Assembly (NCBI GenBank): GCA_032871835.1
Contig: CM065302.1
Location: 7,423,882 to 7,487,881 of the forward strand
Source of the DNA: Dipteronia dyeriana
Taxonomy: Eukaryota > Streptophyta > Magnoliopsida > Sapindales > Sapindaceae
Reading direction: 5' to 3'
DNA length: 64,000 bases
Part shown: positions 22,190-34,045 of the stretch, piece by piece
Layout of the letters: every line of letters begins with the position of its first letter
Numbering within the stretch: the stretch's first letter is position 1
Made by a program: the position numbers and the translations under genes
The notes under the pieces: model-generated
The model's input: only the letters and a program-made list of their open reading frames with translations
The model's database searches: none
Told to the model about the DNA's origin: nothing

Positions 22190-24224
22190 CTAATTGTTAT
22201 TGCATGGCAGAATCCCCTTTAGCTTACCAAAGGTTCCAGCTTTGATCCTCTTAACAATCTCATCAACCATATCCTTTTCTCTTCCATTAAAATCAAAGCC
22301 TAAGACCGTTCCGGCTTTTATGACCTTAGCTAACTCTTCTTCTAAGTTCCAAGATGCCTTCATCACCTTAGGAACTATGTTTTCCTTTCCAAAATCTTGA
22401 TTAAGATCAAGAGTTGTAGCCTTCGAATGTCTCGTTATCATTCCATGACTCTTAACCAAGTGATTTTACTTTCTTCCTATCCTCTTTATGGGTCGGTCAC
22501 TCATAGATAAAACATTTCCCACTTCTCTATCCTCATAACCAAACGTATCTCTCAACACACCATCTTCATTAGCCTCCTCCAAACCTTCATCTGTTTCATC
22601 GAAACTTCTTCTACCTTTACCAACTTCATAAATGTATTTTGTGCTAGCTGGATAATAGTCAGCCATCCTACCACTCTAGCATTTATTTTAAGGCTTTGAG
22701 TTGGTCTTTCAGACTTAGTGTTAGCCCTCTCAACCAAGGCCCAACCTGGCCCATCAACCTTTAATCCACTTTCATTTCCTTCCAGACCATCATCAACTTG
22801 ATTCAAGTTTTCACCCCTCCTAAAATGAGAATTCAAAAGTATGCTAGAGTTAAAATCATCAACAGGAAAAAGAGAGCTGATATCTCTAGCCTTTGCACTC
22901 TTTTCTATCCTATCATTGCTAAAGTTGACCCTCATATTAACTTTTTCTTTCCTAAGCTTAGAATAGGTACTTTGGATAGCCATATTATTGTCCTTCCCAC
23001 TTCCATAGCCCTTTTTGTTTGAATTTTGAACTTGAAAACACACATCTGCCAGCTTATTATTTTCAATGAGCTCTTTATCGTCCTTCACGTCCATCAAGAC
23101 CTTTTCCATTAAAGGTGAGTTGAAGGGGGTAACTTCACCATTCATTTTTCCAGGAACACCAGTTGTCTTTTCCAAAATAGGTTAAGAATTGAAAACACGA
23201 GCTGAGAATTCCTTCTCCAAACCCAGAAATCTATCCACCCAAGCCATGTCCACCGGAGCCAAATCTTCATCCATATTCACCATAAATCGTCGGTCACCAA
23301 TTTCGATCTTGATTTTCCTAGAGCAATGATGTTCTCGAGGGATTGAAACCAACATACGACCTTATCTAATCTTTTTCTTGATAAAGTATATCTTCAATCA
23401 CAAGAGGTTCCCCCACCATCCAACCCAATTTTTTGAAAAAAGGACACCAGAAATTTAATGGTACTCTTGAAATATTAACCCAAACTAACCCTGATTGAAG
23501 AACAAACAATTCAAGGCAGCTAAACTTTGTAGAAAACAATCGTCCCAGAAGAACCTATTATTGATAAATCCTTCTTTGTAACTTTTCGATTCGAAGAACC
23601 AGATGATTTTCTTGTCACCTGCGTAAGTAGAAGAAAACAGAAACCCCCTATTTCTCAACCTAGAGTTCACAGTGGTCACTTTCGAAAAATCTTTTAAGAC
23701 ACCCATAGCACAATTTTTAAACCATTCCTCCTTAATCTGGAAATTGCTGAAACACAGTGTTAAGACCTGATCTTCCTTTCTTTCCTCTACAGACTTGGTC
23801 ATTCTTTGGTCACCTTTCAACACTTCAGCATAAGTTTCGACAACTGCTCTTTTCCTACCACCTTCTGAAGCCAAACCTTCATCATGATTGATCTTCCTCC
23901 TTCTTTTCCAGTCAAAGGAATCTACTTTCGCCACTATTGGCCGCCCATTAACAAGCATCCCATTAGTCTTCTCTGCCACTTTAATGTCTTCTTCCGAGGA
24001 TCCAAAACGAATAAACACAAATCTACTCTTTCGTGAGCTGAATTTAGTAGACAAATACACATCTCTAACATTGCCAAAAGGCTTGAAAATACCCCATAAA
24101 CTCAGAAGATCCGCCATAGGATTTAGATTGTCAATGAAATTCGAGAACAATCCATCCCTAAAATCTTCTTTCTCGCCATGGCCATGAAAACCATAGCTTC
24201 TCTCACTAGTTTTCTGTCCCATCA
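22190..24224 (-). pseudogene. LINE ORF1 (RRM-containing nucleic-acid-binding protein), degenerate
   Basis: Read from ATG at about 24222 downward. The first open part (to 23485) has an RRM fold: LFSNFIDNLNPMADLLSLW, GIFKPFGNVRDVYLSTKFSS, SRFVFIRFGSSEED, ANGMLVNGRPIVAKVD-like sequence, then a basic WKRRRK. This is the RRM form of ORF1 seen in plant L1 elements. After a break the C-terminal parts follow in shifted frames (23175-22552; 22459-22190). The last includes WNLEEELAKVIKAGTVLGFD, also typical of plant ORF1 C-termini. ORF1 normally coats LINE RNA. Frameshifts make this copy non-functional. ORF2 should start just beyond 22190 but only about 290 bp of 3' UTR-like sequence remains. Confidence 0.75.
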
Positions 24225-24318
24225 CATCCTTTGTTACCTAATCTTTAAAGTTCAATTGAAGGTAGTTATATCGATAAGAAGTGCCCATTTACCGACACTG
24301 TTTCTATCAAGGGGTCGT

Positions 24319-25994
24319 TGTTGGAGTTTATGTCCTAAAGATGTAATTTGTAATTTGATTTATGAAATAAATAAAAGGAAAAGTTCAATTCATTCTTGTT
24401 GTGTTGTTTATTTTATAACTTGACATATATTTAACATCCAAGATTGTCGGATGTAATCTCGAACTGTGTATATGAGTGCCATATACTGATGGATACAGTA
24501 AGAGACGTGCAATCTAAAGAGTTCATAGATAACAAATAAAGCTGGGTACTTTATTTGTGGTTAATCTATAGTTGCGGTCCATTCCGTAATGTACGGTGAT
24601 TCTATCCTGAATCATTCATATGTAGATATGAGAATGGAGGCACCTTGTATGATGTGATCATATAGGATTGGGCCATGATCTATATGAATCTCTCACCAAG
24701 GTCCGTTTACCGATGAGATTCATATATATACACTAATAATGACTATATATGGGTGATCTTAATCCTGAGTGTCTTATCGACTCTTTCAGGTTAAATCGTG
24801 GTATTTGATATACCATGGGTGAGGTCAGATGCATTTTCTGATCAATATACTCCGTATCTTGGGATTACAGTTTGGCTTATGGCTGGGAAGGTTTGTACAC
24901 AATAGTGGAATCCACTCATTTTTATGAGAAGTAGATGGTAGTTCTCTTAAGGGTTGATTCGGGGCTTAGACAATATGAGCGCTCTTCTAATTACATAAGG
25001 AAATAGGATTTATTGTTTATTATAAAATCAACTGTACTTAAAGGATATATGTAATTAAGGGGGGTATAATGGACATTATGACCCAGCTCTAATTATGAAC
25101 TAACGTGGAGGATCACACCATATGTAATAGCTATATCGATGGACACTGAGTTGTATCGGTCTGTGTAAAAGCGTTAACAGTTGAGAGAGTGCAGCTTCGG
25201 GTTTTTAGTGGAATAACACCGGAGTTAATAATCAAGGAATATTAATTAAAGAGTTTAATTAATGATTCCAAGGATTATTGGAGCTCAAAATACTGTGGGT
25301 CCATTAGGTCCCCTTGCTAGCCCGATCAATTTAGGTAACAAGGGTCATGGTTCATTAATTGGATTGTCCAATTAATTGTGTTACAATAGTGACACGTATA
25401 TATTCGAAAATTAATTAAATAATGAGATTATTTAATTAATGAATGTTAATAGTTAAATTAATTAAATAATTGGATTGTCTAATTATATTGATAATTATGA
25501 ATTATTAATTTATTATTAATTGGAGGGTGTTAGTTAATATATAGATTTAGGTGAAGATAAAATAATATGATTATTTTATTTTTACTAAATCATTTATCTA
25601 AGTATTTGAATTTAAATTTAAATTTAAAATACTTATTATCACTTTTAATATATTTGATATATTTGATATATTTGAAAATGATAATTAAAAAATATATATC
25701 AATTAATAACACAAGAGATTGCATTGGATGCAAATTTGTGTCTATACATGAAACAATAGTCAAAACAAGAATTTACATATGATACAAATACATGATACAT
25801 AATATATATATATATATAGCAAATAGAGGCGTGTGGTAAAGATATATAGATATATTTGTAAAAAAGAAGCATGTGTGATACATATATGTTCACAAGTATA
25901 TACATATATGTATTACGCATGCTTCTTTTTCACAAATATATCTATGTATCTTTACCACACGCCTCTATTTGTGTTATATATATATGTATGTGTG

Positions 25995-26063
<69 letters not shown>

Positions 26064-26601
26064 ATATATATGTATATGTATATGTATATGTATATATACG
26101 TGTGTGAAAATGTAGCAGATATGTTTGTTTTTGCTATGAGAATTGAATTGGCAAGCAATGTGTGGGGTGAACAAAGAAAAAAAAAATCAAAAAAGAGTTT
26201 TTCAAAAACAAAAACATATATATATATATTATAATCTTGTTTCATGTTTTTATGTTTTTGAAACACATAGAAGAAAGAGTTTCTTCAATTCTCTCTACAT
26301 CCTCCATTCAAGTTTCTGAGATGGTGACGTGTCCACACGTAGTTATCAATCTCGGAAGATAGCGAGTAAGATCGAGTGGTTCAGACAGGAGCACATCGTA
26401 AAGTGAAGGAGTCTCCAAACGTTGGTAATATTTTATTCTTCTTGATTATATCGATTTCAATTCCTGTGTTTACATATTGTATGTATTAGTTTCGAAAAAT
26501 AATTACGATTTCAAGTTCACTGGTCCCAGATACAGATTATGATATGTATAAAAATTTTAAAACCTAGTTCCGTTACCTGACCGGTGATCAGGGTTCCAAC
26601 A
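24319..26601 (+). repeat. 5' LTR of Copia 1
   Basis: 2283 bp, TGTTGGAG...GGGTTCCAACA. It contains the long inverted repeat at 25820-25971 and TA/TG-rich runs (25980-26100). The 3' LTR matches throughout except around that hairpin and the MITE. Confidence 0.93.
25820..25971. repeat. 54-bp near-perfect inverted repeat (hairpin) in the Copia 1 5' LTR
   Basis: Arms 25820-25873 (starting CAAATAGAGGCGTGTGGTAA) and 25918-25971 (ending TTACCACACGCCTCTATTTG) pair at 52 of 54 positions by eye. The loop holds a further complementary pair (GATACATATATG with CATATATGTATT), so the stem could reach about 65 bp. The matching region of the 3' LTR has direct, not inverted, repeats. Confidence 0.92.
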
Positions 26602-26603
26602 AT

Positions 26604-26616
26604 TGGTATCAGAGCC
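26604..26616 (+). other. Primer-binding site, Copia 1
   Basis: TGGTATCAGAGCC, two bases after the 5' LTR. This is the standard complement of the 3' end of initiator tRNA-Met used by plant Copia elements. Confidence 0.93.
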
Positions 26617-28300
26617 AATTTATTTTTCGAAACAGGAAATTGGTTTCGATGCTCCTGTATGTATGAATGTGTAAGCACCATCTATATGATTGTATGAATG
26701 TTTATAATTAAATTGTCTAATTTAAACATGGTTGATCGTAATTTTTAATGGTACTGTAGATTTAGGGTTTATGGGTTGTATAATTTATTATTATTATTAT
26801 TATTATATTTTTATTTTACTGTTATTGTATTGTAAATAAAAAAAAAATGTAACCTGTAAACGAAGAACTGTTCACGGCGGGTACTGTTCACAGGGGATAC
26901 TATTCACCCAGCACTGTTCACATGCACTGTTCATGCGGTACTGTTCATCGGGTACTGTTCACGCACGGTTCCGTTGGCAAGTGTTGCCTAGTGTGTTCCT
27001 TACAGATTTCCCGTTTCGAATTCAAGAGATGAATCGGAGTGACCTGAAGAGACTGGAAGATATCTGAAGTTACAAGAAAACCAAGAAATGTCTTGGGGGT
27101 AATTTTTGTAATTTTAGATTTCAATTTTTTTTAGGTTAAATAATCCACAGTACTCGGTCAATTCATGTATGTTTTATATTATGTGATGATAAAAGTATTG
27201 TCATGCATACGTATGTCATTTAGATTAGATTTGCCTACAAAAATATATTTGATATGTCATACATGCATCATAGCCTGATATTTTATTATTTTTTTAATGT
27301 GATTAAAATGGACAATATACATAAATGGTTATGAATAATGAGATTATTTTTTTTAATAGTTAGAAAACTTAGTAATTCTCATTAATATTAATCTAGTTAT
27401 TAAAGAGTTTAATAAGTTAGATTAATAGGGACATTTATTGTAGTTAGGATTAATATGATTAATTACCTAATAATAAATGATCCAAATACAGTGTTAGGGT
27501 TTTAATAGTTAAAACTTGGTAAACAATAACATAATAATTTGACTTTAGTAAACAATTTACAAAGGCTTAGAATATTAACTAATAGATTAGATTTTTAATT
27601 GTTAAAAATCATTAATAATTTATTAGTTAATTTGAATTAGTTTATAATTAGTTAATGCGATAGATAACTTGATTCAAGTTAATCGTTTAATCATGTAGAG
27701 TCTAGGTGCATTAACGGTTAAAAGAAAACCCTAAATTTTAAATAGTGAGTGGGAAAGGTATATATGACATATATATCCCGCCGTCTCCATCATTAGTTCA
27801 ACACTGTGAGATCCAAGTGGGGCCTCATGATGGCTTTGCTTTCTTCCTCCATAAGGAGGGTTTCCACAAAGGTCAATACCAAGGTTGACTTCCTAACTGA
27901 TAGGATTTCTAAGGGTATTTCGGGATTGACCGACTCTAAGACGGCAATTCTCGAGTTAAGCTCGTGAGATCTGAAATTGTGGGTTACACTTACGAAGGTT
28001 TTGATTAAGTTTGTTAATTAAAAACCCGATTGAATGAACGATGGTTGAGTGATATGGAATAAGAGTTATTCTAGAATATCATTTGATTGAGAATGTCTCG
28101 GTGTAACGTGCAAAGACTTGACCGACCCTAAGGCGGCACTTCTTTGTGGTATATTGGATTGTCGTGGTATAGCAACTAGTTTTAGGGTAGTTCTAGTTCG
28201 TTAAACATGTTCATGCATCATGTTTAAATTTATGCCAAAACACTCACACTTGTTTTAAATAAATGACTGAATGAATGATTTATTTATTTCAGCAATAATG
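26617..28300 (+). other. Long untranslated leader of Copia 1, with ACTGTTCA repeats
   Basis: About 1.7 kb with no supported ORF separates the PBS from the gag start; the sister element has the same. Between 26865 and 26965 there are six ACTGTTCA motifs and one ACTATTCA at irregular 10-16-bp spacing. A (ATT)n run lies at 26788-26805. Confidence 0.7.
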
Positions 28301-28545
28301 TCTTCTGCATTACTTTAAATTCTATCAAACGACATAAGATTTTTTCAGATAATGACACGTAGCGCTGGCATCTAAGGCTAGGTCATATCAACCTTGACCG
28401 GATAGACAGACTAGTAAAAAACAGACCTTTAAGTGAGTTAAAGGTTGGCACCTTACCTGTCTGCGAATCTTGTCTGGAATGTAAGATGACTAAGAGACCT
28501 TTTACTGGAAAAGGACTTAGAGCTAAAGAACCGCTATAGCTTATA
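28301..28545 (+). pseudogene. Copia 1 gag start fused to GAG-pre-integrase by an internal deletion
   Basis: The gag start (ATGTCTTCTGCATTACTT, codons MSSALL) is followed almost at once by a stop, then at 28330-28334 (CGACA) jumps to the GAG-pre-integrase domain: WHLRLGHINLDRIDRLVKN-like sequence, then LPVCESCLECKMTK. The sister Copia has 1.15 kb of gag and protease between two copies of CGACA at the equivalent sites. Confidence 0.8.
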
Positions 28546-29410
28546 CATACAGACGTTTGCAGACCGATGAATGTTAAATTTAAGGGTCGTTATGAGTATT
28601 ATGTCACTTTTATAGAGGACTATTCAAGATACGGATACGTCTACCTAATGCAACGGAAGTCAGAAACATTTGAAATGTTCAAAGAATTTCGAGCTGAATT
28701 TGAGAATCAATTAGGTAGGACTATCAAGTCACTATGATCGGATCGTAGAGGTGAGTACCTTGAATAAGAGTTTGAAGACTTCATGGTCGAGCATGGGATA
28801 GTTTCCCAACTCACAGCTCCAGGTACACCTCAGTAAAATTGTGTAGCGGAGAAGAGAAATAGAACCCTGATGTAAATGGTGAGATCTATGATTAGTTTCT
28901 CATCATTACCAAATTTCTTCTAGGGATATACATTACAAACAGCGGCATACATTTTGACTGTGGTGCCATCCAAATCTGTTCCTAAGATTCCCCTAGAGTC
29001 GTGGAATGGTCGTAAAGCTAGTTTGCGATATTTCCCCATATGGGGGTGTCCAGCACACATGCTGAAGAACAGAACTAGAAAGCTAGGCTCCAAGTATGTT
29101 GTCTACCTATTTGTAGGATACTCCAAGGAGACCAGAGGTGGACACTTCTATAGTCCTGAAGACAACAAAGTATTTATATCGACAAATGCAACGTTTCTTG
29201 AGGACAATTATATTAGTGACCGTAAACCTTGTTCTAAGATTATATTGAATGAGTTTAAGCCTGGTGAGACTAGTGCTTCATCAACAAGAGTTGTTGATTC
29301 ACAAACATATGAGAGTCGGATGGTTCTTGGTCAGGATACACTACCACCTAGACGTAGTGAGAGGGTTGTGAGACAACCTGAACACTATTTAGGTATAGGT
29401 GAGGGATAAG
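28546..29410 (+). pseudogene. Copia 1 integrase core, multiple stops
   Basis: IHTDVCRPMNV, YVTFIEDYSRYGYVY, GEYLE, DFMVEHGIVSQLTAPGTPQ and VAEKRNRTL blocks mark the DDE core of a Copia integrase. They are interrupted by TAG/TGA codons (for example at 28735-28737 and in GTPQ-stop-N). The longest clean stretch is 28954-29409, covering the integrase C-terminal side (WGCPAHMLKNRTRKL, SPEDNKVFISTNATF). Confidence 0.85.
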
Positions 29411-30330
29411 GTGTTGTCTCTGCTGATAGTGTGGATGATCCATTGACATTTAAGAATGCAATGGAATATCCTGGTAAAGAAGAATGGCTTAAAGCCATGA
29501 ATCTCGAGATGGAGTCCATATACCCTAACTCAGTCTGGGATCTTATATACTTACCGGATGGGGTAAAACCCATAGAATGTAAGTGGAACTACAAGAGAAA
29601 GAGATGAATAGATGAGAAGGTAAAGACCTTCAAGGCAATGCTAGTGGCCAAGGGTTATTCCCAGAAAGAGGGGGTCGATTATGAAGAGACCTTCTCGCCA
29701 GTAGCCATGTTTAAGTCTATTAGGATTCTCTTAACCATTGATGCTTATTTCGATTATGAAATTTGGTAAATGGACGTCAAGGCTGCATTCTTGAATGGCA
29801 ATCTTGATGAGAGCACTATATGATGCAACCAGAGGGATTCGTGTCTCCGGATCAAGAGCAAAAGGTTTGCAAGCTGTAAAGGTTTGCAAGCTGTAAAGGT
29901 TCATCTATGGATTTAAGCAAGCATCTAGATCTTGGAATATTAGGTTTGATGATGTGATCAAAACCTATGGCTTCGAGCATAACTTCAATGAGCCTTGTTT
30001 CTACATGCGCATCATTGACAAGAAAGTAGTTTTCTTGATCCTATACGTAGATGATATCCTACTCATTGGTAATGATGTGGGAGTATTGTCTGATGTAAAG
30101 TGCTTGATGGCTAGCCAATTCCAATGAAAGATTTGGGAGAGGCAAGTTATGTTCTAGGGAAGTTATGTTCTAGGGATCCAACTTATAAGGGGTCGTAAGA
30201 ACAAACTCATAGCATTGTCTCAACATTATATATCGATAAGATTCTTATGCGATTTTCAATGTAGAACTCTAAGAAAGGTAATTTACTTTCCAGGCATGGA
30301 ATTCACTTGTCTAAGTAACAGTGTCCTAAG
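29411..30330 (+). pseudogene. Copia 1 reverse transcriptase, degenerate
   Basis: [34 protein letters not shown] and MDVKAAFLNGNL are visible. The catalytic YVDD survives at about 30044-30056 (LYVDDILLIGND). Several stops and frameshifts are present, plus a tandem 18-bp duplication (AGGTTTGCAAGCTGTAA at 29861-29898). Confidence 0.85.
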
Positions 30331-31020
30331 ACACCTCAAGAAGTTGAGGATATGAGACGTGTACCTTATGCATTGACAGCAGGTAGTCTTATGTATGTAA
30401 TATTATGCACAAGACCGGACATCTGCTATGCAATGAGAGTAGTCAGCAGATATCAGTCCAACCCAGGATTGGATCACTGGGTTGCTGTTAAGACTATTCT
30501 CAAGTATCTTCAGAGAACGAGAAGTTATATGCTAGTGTATTCCGGGCAGGATTTGATCCCGTTAGGATACACGGATTCTGATTTTCAGTCAGACAGGGAT
30601 TCTAGGAAATCCACGTCTGGATCAGTATTCACCCTGGGTGGTAGACCCATTGTATGGAGAAGTATCAAGCAATCTTGCATTGCTGACTCCACCATAGAAG
30701 CCGAATATGTACTATTTGGCTCCGTAAGTTCTTGAGTGATCTGGAAGTTGTTCTAGACCTGGATAAGCCCATCATACCTTATTGTGATAACAGTGGTGTT
30801 GTGGCTAATTTCAAAGAACCAATAAGCCACAAGAGAGGGAAGCATATAGAGAGGAAGTATCATCTCATTAGAGAGATAATGTAGAGAGGAGATGTGATCG
30901 TCACATAGATAGCCTCACAAGACAATCATGTTGATCCATTTACAAAGTCCTTACCGGCTAAAGTGTTTTCGGGTCACCTAGATGGTCTAGGGTTACGAGA
31001 CATGCCTCACATGTTTTAGT
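30331..31020 (+). pseudogene. Copia 1 RNase H
   Basis: An open stretch 30352-30735 reads LTAGSLMYVILCTRPDICYA, then YTDSDFQSDRDSRKSTSG and IADSTIEAEYV, the hallmark of Copia RNase H. Stops follow, but DLGLRDMPHMF-like sequence continues to the PPT. Confidence 0.85.
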
Positions 31021-31033
31021 GCTAGCGGGAGAT
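31020..31033 (+). other. Polypurine tract, Copia 1
   Basis: Purine-rich GCGGGAGAT-type sequence immediately before the 3' LTR TGTTGGGG, where plus-strand DNA synthesis would start. Confidence 0.7.
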
Positions 31034-32724
31034 TGTTGGGGTTTATGCCCTAAATATGAAATTTGTAAATGGATCTATGAAATAAATAAAATGAAAAGTT
31101 CAATTCATTCTTATTGTGTTATTTATTTTATAAATTGTGCATATATTTAACATCCAAGATTATCGGATGTAATCTCGAACTATGTATATGAGTGTCATAT
31201 ACAGATGGATACAGTAAGAGACGTGCAATCTAAAGAGTCCATAGATAGCAAATAAAGCTAGGTACTTTATTTGTGGTTAATCTATTGTTGCGGTCCATTC
31301 CATAATGTACGGTGATTCTATCCTGAATCATTCATATGTAGATATGAGAATGGAGACATCTTGTATGATGTGATCATATAGGACTAGGCCATGATCCATA
31401 CGAATCTCTCACCAAGATCCGTTTACCGATGAGATTCATATATATCAACTAATGATGGCTATATATGGGTGATCTTAATCATGAGGGTCTTATTGACTTC
31501 TTCAGGTTAAATCGTGGTCTTTGATATACCATGAGTGAGGTCAGATGCATTACCTGATCAATATACTCTGTATGTTGGGATTGCGGTTTGGCTTGTGACT
31601 GGGAAGGTTTGTGTACAATAGTGGAATCCACTCCTTCTTGTGAGAAGTAGATGGTAGTTACCTTAAGGGTTGATTCGAGGCTTGGACAATATGAGCGCTA
31701 TCCTAATTCCGTGAGGAAATAGGATTTATTGTTCATTATAGAATCAACGGTACTTAAATGATAAATGTAATTAAGGGGGGTATAACATACATTATGACCC
31801 AACTCTAATTATGAACTAATGTGGAGGATCACACCATATGTAATAGCTATAGCTATATCTATGGACACTGAGTTGTATCGGTCTGTGTAAAAGCGTCTAC
31901 AGTTGAAAGAGTGCAGCTTCAGGTTTTTGATGGAATAACACCGGAGTTAATAATCAAGGAATATTAATTAAAGAGTTTAATTAATGATTCTGATGATTAT
32001 TGGAGCTCAAAATACTATGGTCCATTAGGTCCCCTTGCTAGCCCGATCGATTTAGGTAACAAGGGTCACGGTTAATTAATTGGATTGTCCTATTAATTGT
32101 ATTACAAAAGTGACACGTATATATTCGGGAATTAATTTAATAATGAGATTATTCAATTAATGAATGTTAATAGTTAAATTAATTAAATAATTGGATTGTT
32201 TAATTATATTGATAAATATGAATTATTAATTAATTATTAATTGGAGGGTGTTAGTTGATATATGGATTTAGGTAAAGATAAAATAATCATATTATTTTAT
32301 CTTTACTAAATCATTTATCTAAGTATTTGAATTTAAGTTTAAATTTAAAATACTTATTATCACTTTTAATATATTTGATATATTTAAAAAGGATAATTAA
32401 AAAATATATATCAATTAATAACATAAAAGATTGCATTGGATGTAAATTGGTGTCTGCACATGAAACAATAGTCAAAAGAAGAAATTGTATATAATGCAAA
32501 TACATGATACATATAATATATATATAACGCAAATAGTGATGTGTGGTAAAGATATATACACATATTTGTGAAAAAGAAGAAGGCGTGATACATATATGTA
32601 TATACTTGTGAAAAAATAGCTGGCGAGATTGGTAAAGATATATACATATATTTGTGAAAAAGAAGAAGGCGTGATACATATATGTATATACTTGTGAAAA
32701 AATAGCTGGCGAGATATATATTAA

Positions 32725-33197
32725 TAGGGATGAATATTTATCTCCGGGGTCCTAAATTCCTATACCCTCATCCCTATTTGGAGATTCTTTTTAGAGAAAA
32801 ATGGGGAAATGGGGAAATGGGAAAATGGGGGGGATGATTTTCATCCCCAAATTAAAATGGGAATGGGGACCCTCCCCATCCCCATCCCCATCCCCATCCC
32901 CATTTCCCCATTTCCCCATTTCCCCCAAAAGTATATAAATATAATTATAATATATATTTGAATTATTTGAAACATTTTATGTTGAATTTGTAATGTATTG
33001 ATATTTTTTATTTGTAATGAAAGGTTTGTTTTTTTTTAATTTAATTTATAATTTTTAGTTAAATAGGAAAATGGGAAAATGGGGGAACGAGAAATACGAA
33101 AAAACGGAAAAAAACGGGGAATTGGGGATGGGGATGGGGATGGGGATGGGGATGGGGGGACCTCCCCCCAAACATCCTCATCCCCATTTTCCCCAAA

Positions 33198-33228
<31 letters not shown>

Positions 33229-33393
33229 GATGGGGGAAGGGTCTAAGAAATGGGGATGGGGATGGGGATGAGGGGACCTATATCCATCCTCATTCCCCAA
33301 ATGTACATCCCTATATATATATAGGGTCTAAGAAATGGGGATGGGGATGGGGATGAGGGGACCTATATCCATCCTCATTCCCCAAATGTACAT

Positions 33394-33398
<5 letters not shown>
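32725..33398. mobile_element. G-rich MITE in the Copia 1 3' LTR
   Basis: TIRs TAGGGATGAA (32725) and TGTACATCCCTA (ending 33313 and again 33398) bound an AT core flanked by (GGGGAT)n/(CCCCAT)n arrays. The last ~85 bp, from GGGTCTAAGAAATGGGGATG to the TIR, is duplicated in tandem (33239-33313; 33325-33398). The insertion site is a TA repeat, so the target duplication is unreadable. Confidence 0.75.
33199..33227. repeat. Poly-G run of 29 bases
   Basis: Uninterrupted G homopolymer inside the G-rich MITE. Such length is rare and is prone to sequencing error. Confidence 0.85.
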
Positions 33399-33471
<73 letters not shown>

Positions 33472-34033
33472 AAAATGTAGCAGATATGTTTGTTTTTGCT
33501 CTGTGAATTGAATTGGCAAGTAACGTGTGGGGTGTGAGAAAAAAAAAAGAAAAAAGAAAAAAAGAAAAAAAAATCAAAAAGGAGTTTTCGGAAAATAAAC
33601 ATATATATATATATATGAATAATCTTGTTTCATGTTTTTTTGTTTTTGAAACACATAGAAGAAAGAGTTTCTTCAATTCTCTCTACATCCTCCATTCAAG
33701 TTCCTGAGACCGTGACGTATCCACACGCAGTTATCAATCTCGGGTGATAGCGAGAAAGATTGAATGGTTCAGACAGGAGCACATCGTAAAGTGAAGGAGC
33801 CTCCAAATGTTCGTAAGATTTTCTTCTTGTTATTTATATCAATTTCAATTTCCTGTATTTACATATTGTATGTATTAGTTTCGAAAAATAATTACGATCT
33901 CAAGTTCACTGGTTCCAAATACAGATTAAGATCTGTATAAAATTTTTAAACTTAGTTCCCCTACGTGACCGGTAATCGGGGTTCCAACAGTCGTATCCTT
34001 GTTGGTACTTGTCACGGTGCAAAGATGAACAGA

Positions 34034-34045
34034 TGTAAATAAGTT
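34034..34045. repeat. Target-site duplication of the L1 LINE, right copy
   Basis: TGTAAATAAGTT, exact match to 21882-21893. The duplicated unit resumes here as ATATAGTTGAATTTAGAG. Confidence 0.88.

Larger units (their letters stand above)
24319..33989 (+). mobile_element. Ty1/Copia retrotransposon 1, complete ends, coding decayed, nested in the LINE
   Basis: The element begins TGTTGGAG and ends CCAACA, flanked by the 5-bp target duplication GTCGT (24314-24318 and 33990-33994). It has a 2283-bp 5' LTR, a PBS, a ~1.7-kb leader, a gag remnant, integrase, reverse transcriptase and RNase H in Copia order, a PPT, and a 2956-bp 3' LTR enlarged by a nested 674-bp element. Many stop codons and a gag-protease deletion make it non-autonomous. 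It belongs to the same family as the element at 43782-51777. Confidence 0.93.
31034..33989 (+). repeat. 3' LTR of Copia 1 (with nested MITE)
   Basis: It starts TGTTGGGGTTTATGCCC and ends GTTCCAACA. Length minus the 674-bp nested element is 2282 bp, matching the 5' LTR (2283 bp). It contains a ~98-bp direct tandem repeat (about 32530-32715) where the 5' LTR has the hairpin. Confidence 0.92.
21894..34033 (-). mobile_element. L1-type LINE, minus strand, ORF2 missing; interrupted by a Copia element
   Basis: Flanked by an exact 12-bp target duplication, with a poly-A tail (T run from 21894) at its 3' end and a 3' UTR ending TGATCCAATCAATATATTTT on the minus strand, as in plant L1s. The nested Copia (24319-33989) splits its 5' UTR, and the last 39 bp of LINE lie at 33995-34033. 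Without the Copia the LINE is only about 2.46 kb: 5' UTR, ORF1 and 3' UTR. No endonuclease or reverse transcriptase coding is present, though full plant L1s are usually 6-7 kb. Confidence 0.85.
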
